Shown: one piece after another, positions 60,013 through 64,000 of the stretch
Position numbering within the stretch: position 1 is the stretch's first letter
Layout of the letters: every line of letters starts with the position of its first letter
Assembly (NCBI RefSeq): GCF_000367365.1
Contig: NZ_BARF01000021.1
Span: forward strand, 1-64,000
Length of the DNA: 64,000 nucleotides
Direction of reading: 5' to 3'
From: Streptomyces prunicolor NBRC 13075
GTDB lineage: Bacteria > Actinomycetota > Actinomycetes > Streptomycetales > Streptomycetaceae
Program-made: the position numbers and the translations under genes
The notes under the pieces: generated by a model
What the model was told of the DNA's origin: nothing
The model's input: only the letters and a program-made list of their open reading frames with translations
The model's database searches: none

Positions 60013-60021
60013 CGCGCTCCC

Positions 60022-60072
60022 GGGGCGTGTAGGGGCGTGTAGGGGCGTGTAAGGGTGACGGTTACACGCCCC
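60022..60072. promoter_or_regulatory. triple direct repeat plus palindrome upstream of Rrf2 gene
   Basis: GGGGCGTGTA occurs three times head to tail (60022, 60032, 60042). The last copy is one arm of a perfect 11-bp palindrome (GGGGCGTGTAA / TTACACGCCCC) with a 9-nt spacer, ending at 60072. Likely autoregulatory operator. Confidence 0.7.
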
Positions 60073-60147
60073 ACTATGCCGCAGTACGGCAAAGCCCCTC
60101 GCAGCCAGGGAAAACAACGGCTGCGGGGGGCCTTCGGGTACGGAGAA

Positions 60148-60900
60148 CTAGATCTCGTACGACGCTCTCGGCGCCGCCAGTTCCACCGGTCCGGCGTAGA
60201 CCTCGCGCGCGTCGGCCAGGTTGGCCTGGGGGTCGGTCCACGGGGGGATGTGGGTCAGCACCAATCGCCTGACCCCCGCCCTGGTCGCCGTCTCGCCGGC
60301 CTCGCGGCCGTTGAGGTGGAGGTCCGGGATGTTCTCCTTGCCGTGCGTGAACGCGGCCTCGCACAGGAACAGGTCGGTGTCCCGGGCGAGTTCGTCGAGG
60401 GACTCGCTGACGCCCGTGTCGCCGGAGTACGTCAGGGACCGGCCACCGTGCTCGACTCGGATGCCGTACGCCTCTACGGGGTGGCGGACCCGCTCGGTGT
60501 GCACGGTGAAGGGGCCGATGTCGAACGTGGACGGCTTCACCGTGTGGAAGTCGAAGACCTCGCTCATGGAGGAGGCGGTGGGGGTGTCGGCGTAGGCCGT
60601 GGTCAGGCGGTGCTCGGTGCCCTCGGGGCCGTAGACCGGGATGGGGTCGCAGCGGCCGCCGTCGTGGCGGTAGTAGCGCGCGACGAAGTACGCGCACATG
60701 TCGATGCAGTGGTCGGCGTGCAGATGGCTGAGGAAGATCGCGTCGAGGTCGTAGAGACCGCAGTGGCGCTGCAGCTCGCCAAGGGCGCCGTTGCCCATGT
60801 CGAGGAGCAGCCGGAAGCCGTCGGCCTCTACGAGGTAGCTCGAACAGGCCGATTCCGCGGACGGGAACGACCCCGAGCAGCCGACGACGGTGAGCTTCAT
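60148..60900 (-). CDS. MBL fold metallo-hydrolase (RNase Z-like)
   Basis: A 250-aa metallo-beta-lactamase-fold protein. Metal ligands are in LSHLHADHCID, later SGDTGVS and LTHIPPWTD with the conserved His. It is similar to arylsulfatase/RNase Z-like hydrolases rather than lactamases. The substrate is unknown. A GGAGG site lies about 9 bp upstream of the ATG at 60900. It is divergent from the PemK-like gene. Confidence 0.9.
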   Translation of the reverse strand: MKLTVVGCSGSFPSAESACSSYLVEADGFRLLLDMGNGALGELQRHCGLYDLDAIFLSHLHADHCIDMCAYFVARYYRHDGGRCDPIPVYGPEGTEHRLTTAYADTPTASSMSEVFDFHTVKPSTFDIGPFTVHTERVRHPVEAYGIRVEHGGRSLTYSGDTGVSESLDELARDTDLFLCEAAFTHGKENIPDLHLNGREAGETATRAGVRRLVLTHIPPWTDPQANLADAREVYAGPVELAAPRASYEI

Positions 60901-61114
60901 AAAGCAGAAACCTCCGCTGGCGGGAACTTCTGGAGTTGGGTGACGGGGGTCGTGCGGTCCGTCGAGCGTAAGGCGCAAAAGGGCCGGTCGCTCCTCCGCC
61001 AAGGGCTGTTGTGGGGGAACTCACCTGTGCTGTCACCGGTTCGGCTGGAACCGGGGCGCGTGGGGTATGTAAGAGGGCGCGCGGCTTGGATTGCGCGCCG
61101 GTACGGTCGTTCGC

Positions 61115-61534
61115 ATGAACACGTACTGGTGGCTCGGGCTCGCGGCTGTGGTGTTGCTGGCGCTGGTCGCCACGCTCGTCGACGGGTGGGGGCGGGGGTC
61201 GTCCCGACGGGTGCGGGGGGATCGGCCTCGGCCCGCTGAGATCTGGTGGGCGAATGTGCCCTATGAGGATCAGCCCGGGGTTGTCAAGGATCGGCCTTGT
61301 CTGGTGCTTGCCGTGCGCGGGCGGAAAGTTACCGTCGCGAAGATCACCAGCAAGTATCACGATGGGCGGGGTGGGGTAATTCCGCTGCCGCCGGGGGCCG
61401 TTGGGGATGCGCGGGGGCGGGCCAGTTATTTGGAGACCGACGAGTTGAGGAAGGTGTCGGTGTCTGAGTTTCGGCGGAGGGTTGGGGTGGTGGACCCGGT
61501 CCTTTGGGATCAGGTCCGTCACCTCACCGGCTGA
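61115..61534 (+). CDS. membrane-anchored PemK/MazF-type protein
   Basis: A 139-aa protein. One N-terminal membrane helix (about residues 4-23, YWWLGLAAVVLLALVATLV), then a PemK/MazF endoribonuclease-like domain (about 38-137; PAEIWWANVPYEDQPGVVKDRPCLVLAVRG, VAKITSK). No antitoxin gene adjoins it, so activity may be lost or controlled otherwise. TACGGT lies 7 bp before the ATG, suggesting a leaderless transcript. Confidence 0.85.
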   Translation: MNTYWWLGLAAVVLLALVATLVDGWGRGSSRRVRGDRPRPAEIWWANVPYEDQPGVVKDRPCLVLAVRGRKVTVAKITSKYHDGRGGVIPLPPGAVGDARGRASYLETDELRKVSVSEFRRRVGVVDPVLWDQVRHLTG

Positions 61535-61557
61535 AGGTTGTACGTCGGGTGCGGGCC

Positions 61558-61593
61558 CGTTGTGGCTGGTCGCGCAGTTCCCCGCGCCCCTAA
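61558..61593. repeat. Streptomyces intergenic repeat element
   Basis: The tract includes GGCTGGTCGCGCAGTTCCCC and then GCGCCCCTAA, a sequence I recognise as very common in gene ends across Streptomyces genomes. It lies between the convergent PemK-like and cysM genes and may serve as a terminator or processing signal. Confidence 0.6.
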
Positions 61594-61619
61594 CCCGAAC
61601 TGCCCCTAGGCCCTTTTCA

Positions 61620-62576
<957 letters not shown>

Positions 62577-62855
62577 TCAGGCCATACCGCCGGCGACGGC
62601 CGGCAGGATCGTGACGTTGTCGCCGTCGGTCAGCTTGGTGTTGATGCCGTCGAGGAAGCGGACGTCCTCGTCGTTCAGGTACACGTTGACGAAGCGGCGC
62701 AGTTCGCCGCCGTCCACGATGCGGGCCTGGATGCCCGCGTGCCGGGTCTCGAGGTCGGCGAAGAGCGCGGCGAGGTTCTCACCGGCACCCTCGACGGCCT
62801 TCTGGCCGTCGGTGTAGGTGCGGAGGATGGTGGGGATGCGGACCTCGATGGCCAT
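62577..62855 (-). CDS. cysO: sulfur carrier protein CysO (MoaD/ThiS family)
   Basis: A 92-aa ubiquitin-fold sulfur carrier: IRVPTI-like start AIEVRIPTILRTYTDG, FVNVYLNDEDVRFLDGI and LPAVAGGMA. Its thiocarboxylate is the sulfur donor for CysM. Two residues (Met-Ala) follow the Gly-Gly, so a peptidase must trim the end before activation. It is the first gene of the cysO-cysM pair. GGAG precedes the ATG. Confidence 0.92.
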   Translation of the reverse strand: MAIEVRIPTILRTYTDGQKAVEGAGENLAALFADLETRHAGIQARIVDGGELRRFVNVYLNDEDVRFLDGINTKLTDGDNVTILPAVAGGMA

Positions 62856-62958
62856 GGCAAGGGGCTCCTGTCGGAAGCGGGAGGGGTCTGGTCTCGGCGG
62901 GCGCGCGGCACGATCATGGGCGCGCCGGGGCGCACGGCCTACGGCGACTGCGCGAGGG

Positions 62959-63054
62959 TCAACAGATGGCGCTGCTGAGCCGGCACAGGTCGACGTGCAG
63001 CCGCGCCACGAGCAGTGTGCCCGGCGCCTTGTCGCTCACGTCGAGAAGAACCAT
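62959..63054 (-). CDS. cysteine-ending leader peptide
   Basis: A 31-aa peptide, too short for usual gene calling, with the signature ARLHVDLCRLSSAIC that I recognise as the conserved putative leader peptide of Streptomyces sulfur and other operons. It carries Cys24 and a final Cys31. Its TACGAT element is 6 bp before the ATG, so the mRNA is leaderless. It precedes cysO by 103 bp and fits a cysteine-sensing attenuation or translation-control role. Confidence 0.82.
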   Translation of the reverse strand: MVLLDVSDKAPGTLLVARLHVDLCRLSSAIC

Positions 63055-63075
63055 GGGCTCATCGTATCGATTCCC
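63049..63075 (-). promoter_or_regulatory. SigR-type promoter overlapping the leader peptide start
   Basis: GGGAAT (63075-63070) and GTT (63051-63049) are 18 bp apart, the consensus of the thiol-oxidative-stress sigma factor SigR. Transcripts from it would begin inside the leader peptide and skip its start codon. Confidence 0.65.
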
Positions 63076-63090
63076 GCCCGGGGCCTCGGT

Positions 63091-63104
63091 ATGTGATCTC
63101 ACAT
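63091..63104. promoter_or_regulatory. ATGTGA-N2-TCACAT palindrome
   Basis: A 6-bp perfect inverted repeat with a 2-bp centre between the LacI gene stop and the cysteine leader promoter. The binding protein is unknown. Confidence 0.4.
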
Positions 63105-63142
63105 TTCGGACGAAATTCGGTCGGGGGGTGAGACGGCGCAGC

Positions 63143-64000
63143 TCAGGCGGACTCCCGGACGACCAGCCGGGTGGGGACCACCACGGACGGCGCCTCCGAA
63201 GTGTCGCCCTCCCAGGTGTCCTGTTCGGTGCGGCCGAACAACAACCGGGCCATCAGTCGTCCCATCCCCCCGACGTCCTGGTGGACGGTGGTCAGCGGCG
63301 GGTGGGTGGACTCGGAGATGGCGACGAGATCGTCGAAGCCGACGACGGCCACGTCCTCCGGGACCCGGCGCCCGCGCTCGCGCAGCACCTGGAGGGCGCC
63401 GGAGGCCATGAGGTCGGAGGCGACGAAGACGGCGTCCAGATCGGGGTGGCGGTCGATCAGTGCGGCCATGGCGTCGGCGCCGCCCTGCCGGGTGTAGTCG
63501 GCCCGCTCGACCAGGTGGGGCGCGGTGTCCAGGAGGATGTCCCGGTAGCCGGCGAGCCGGTCGGCGGCGGAGTTCTCCTGATCGTAGGGGCCGGCGACGG
63601 TGGCGATGCGCTCGCGGCCGAGGTCGACCAGATGCCGGACGGCCTGGCGGGCGCCGCCGCGGTTGTCGCCGTCGACGTAGGCCTGGCCGCGCGCGGGGTG
63701 GCCGTCGCGCAGGAGGGGGCGGCCGCCGAAGACGGCGGGCAGGCCGAGCCGGTCGACCATCTCGGGGAGTCGGTCGCCGGGGCGCAGCGAGAACAGGATC
63801 ACGCCGTCGACGTGGCCGCCGCCGAGGTAGTCGGCCACGCGCGCGTGGTCGTCGGGTTCGTCCAGGAACAGCAGGAGGGCCTGGGCGCCGTGCCGTGCGA
63901 GTTCGCCGCGGATGCCGCGCAGCAGGCAGTCGAAGTAGGGGTCGAGGAACAGCCGGTTCTCGGGCTGGGAGGCGACGACCGCGACGGCGCCGGTATGGCG
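63143..64000 (-). CDS. LacI family transcriptional regulator (5' end beyond window)
   Basis: 286 codons of the effector-binding half and part of the linker of a LacI-family protein are present; the DNA-binding head is outside. Sequence features are VVASQPENRLFLDPYFDCLLRGI, HLVDLGRERIATVAGP, DLDAVFVASDLMASGALQVLRERGRRVPEDVAVVGFDD, and PPLTTVHQDVGGMGRLMA, all standard LacI blocks. The ligand is probably a sugar. It is transcribed toward the cysteine genes. Confidence 0.9.
   Translation of the reverse strand, partial: RHTGAVAVVASQPENRLFLDPYFDCLLRGIRGELARHGAQALLLFLDEPDDHARVADYLGGGHVDGVILFSLRPGDRLPEMVDRLGLPAVFGGRPLLRDGHPARGQAYVDGDNRGGARQAVRHLVDLGRERIATVAGPYDQENSAADRLAGYRDILLDTAPHLVERADYTRQGGADAMAALIDRHPDLDAVFVASDLMASGALQVLRERGRRVPEDVAVVGFDDLVAISESTHPPLTTVHQDVGGMGRLMARLLFGRTEQDTWEGDTSEAPSVVVPTRLVVRESA

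Overview
The window is a stretch of Streptomyces chromosome. Support: very high GC with strong third-position GC bias, many GTG starts, several likely leaderless transcripts, and families typical of the genus (DUF397/WhiJ-type regulators, CU044_5270 protein with its sigma factor, class E and F sortases, DasR sites next to nagF/nagE, DUF6412-YidC pair). The block rdgB-rph-nagF-nagE1-nagE2 and the cysM/cysO pair are arranged as remembered from S. coelicolor, so most of the window is core chromosome with a few accessory insertions.

Left part (1-25.2 kb): a GH6 cellulase lipoprotein (cut by the window edge), a GAF-ANTAR regulator, a class F sortase with a secreted partner, a NagD-like HAD phosphatase, a putative aminophosphonate locus (HAD hydrolase, FAD oxidoreductase, GntR regulator), an LAXTG surface protein, a ROK regulator divergent from a Gfo/Idh oxidoreductase with a clear shared palindrome, an acyltransferase-SGNH fusion, a fumarylacetoacetase-type hydrolase, YidC2/DUF6412, an HxlR regulator divergent from a drug-type MFS pump with a duplicated operator, a sigma factor/CU044_5270/class E sortase group, a GH30 galactanase and an MFS transporter that appears to start at CTG.

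Accessory island (25.4-30 kb): visibly lower GC. It carries a NaeI-type restriction endonuclease with all four catalytic residues of NaeI conserved at a constant offset, a PIN-domain nuclease, an unknown 199-aa protein, a Vsr mismatch endonuclease and a convergent 5-methylcytosine methyltransferase. Next to it are a HATPase/HTH/DUF397 trio of the WhiJ type and a nitroreductase. At 33.3-34.7 kb is a DUF4157 protein with a C-terminal region that resembles an ADP-ribosyltransferase toxin, bracketed by a 15-bp inverted repeat. This type of protein is a known cargo of extracellular contractile injection systems.

Right part (34.8-64 kb): secreted proteins, a truncated HupE/UreJ remnant ending in a hexanucleotide microsatellite, transporters, a DUF445 protein, an SGNH esterase, a two-permease ABC exporter, a class A penicillin-binding protein, GroES-like, DUF3618 and Bcp proteins, a GNAT acetyltransferase preceded by an attenuator-like terminator, an HNH nuclease, tRNA-Leu(UAG), rdgB, rph, and the N-acetylglucosamine PTS genes nagF/nagE1/nagE2 with three DasR operators. 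Then come a quinone-oxidoreductase-like gene with paired palindromes, an Rrf2 regulator with a repeat operator, an MBL hydrolase and a membrane-anchored PemK/MazF-like protein. The last block is the CysO-CysM cysteine pathway headed by a cysteine-ending leader peptide and a nested SigR-type promoter, followed by a LacI regulator cut by the window edge.
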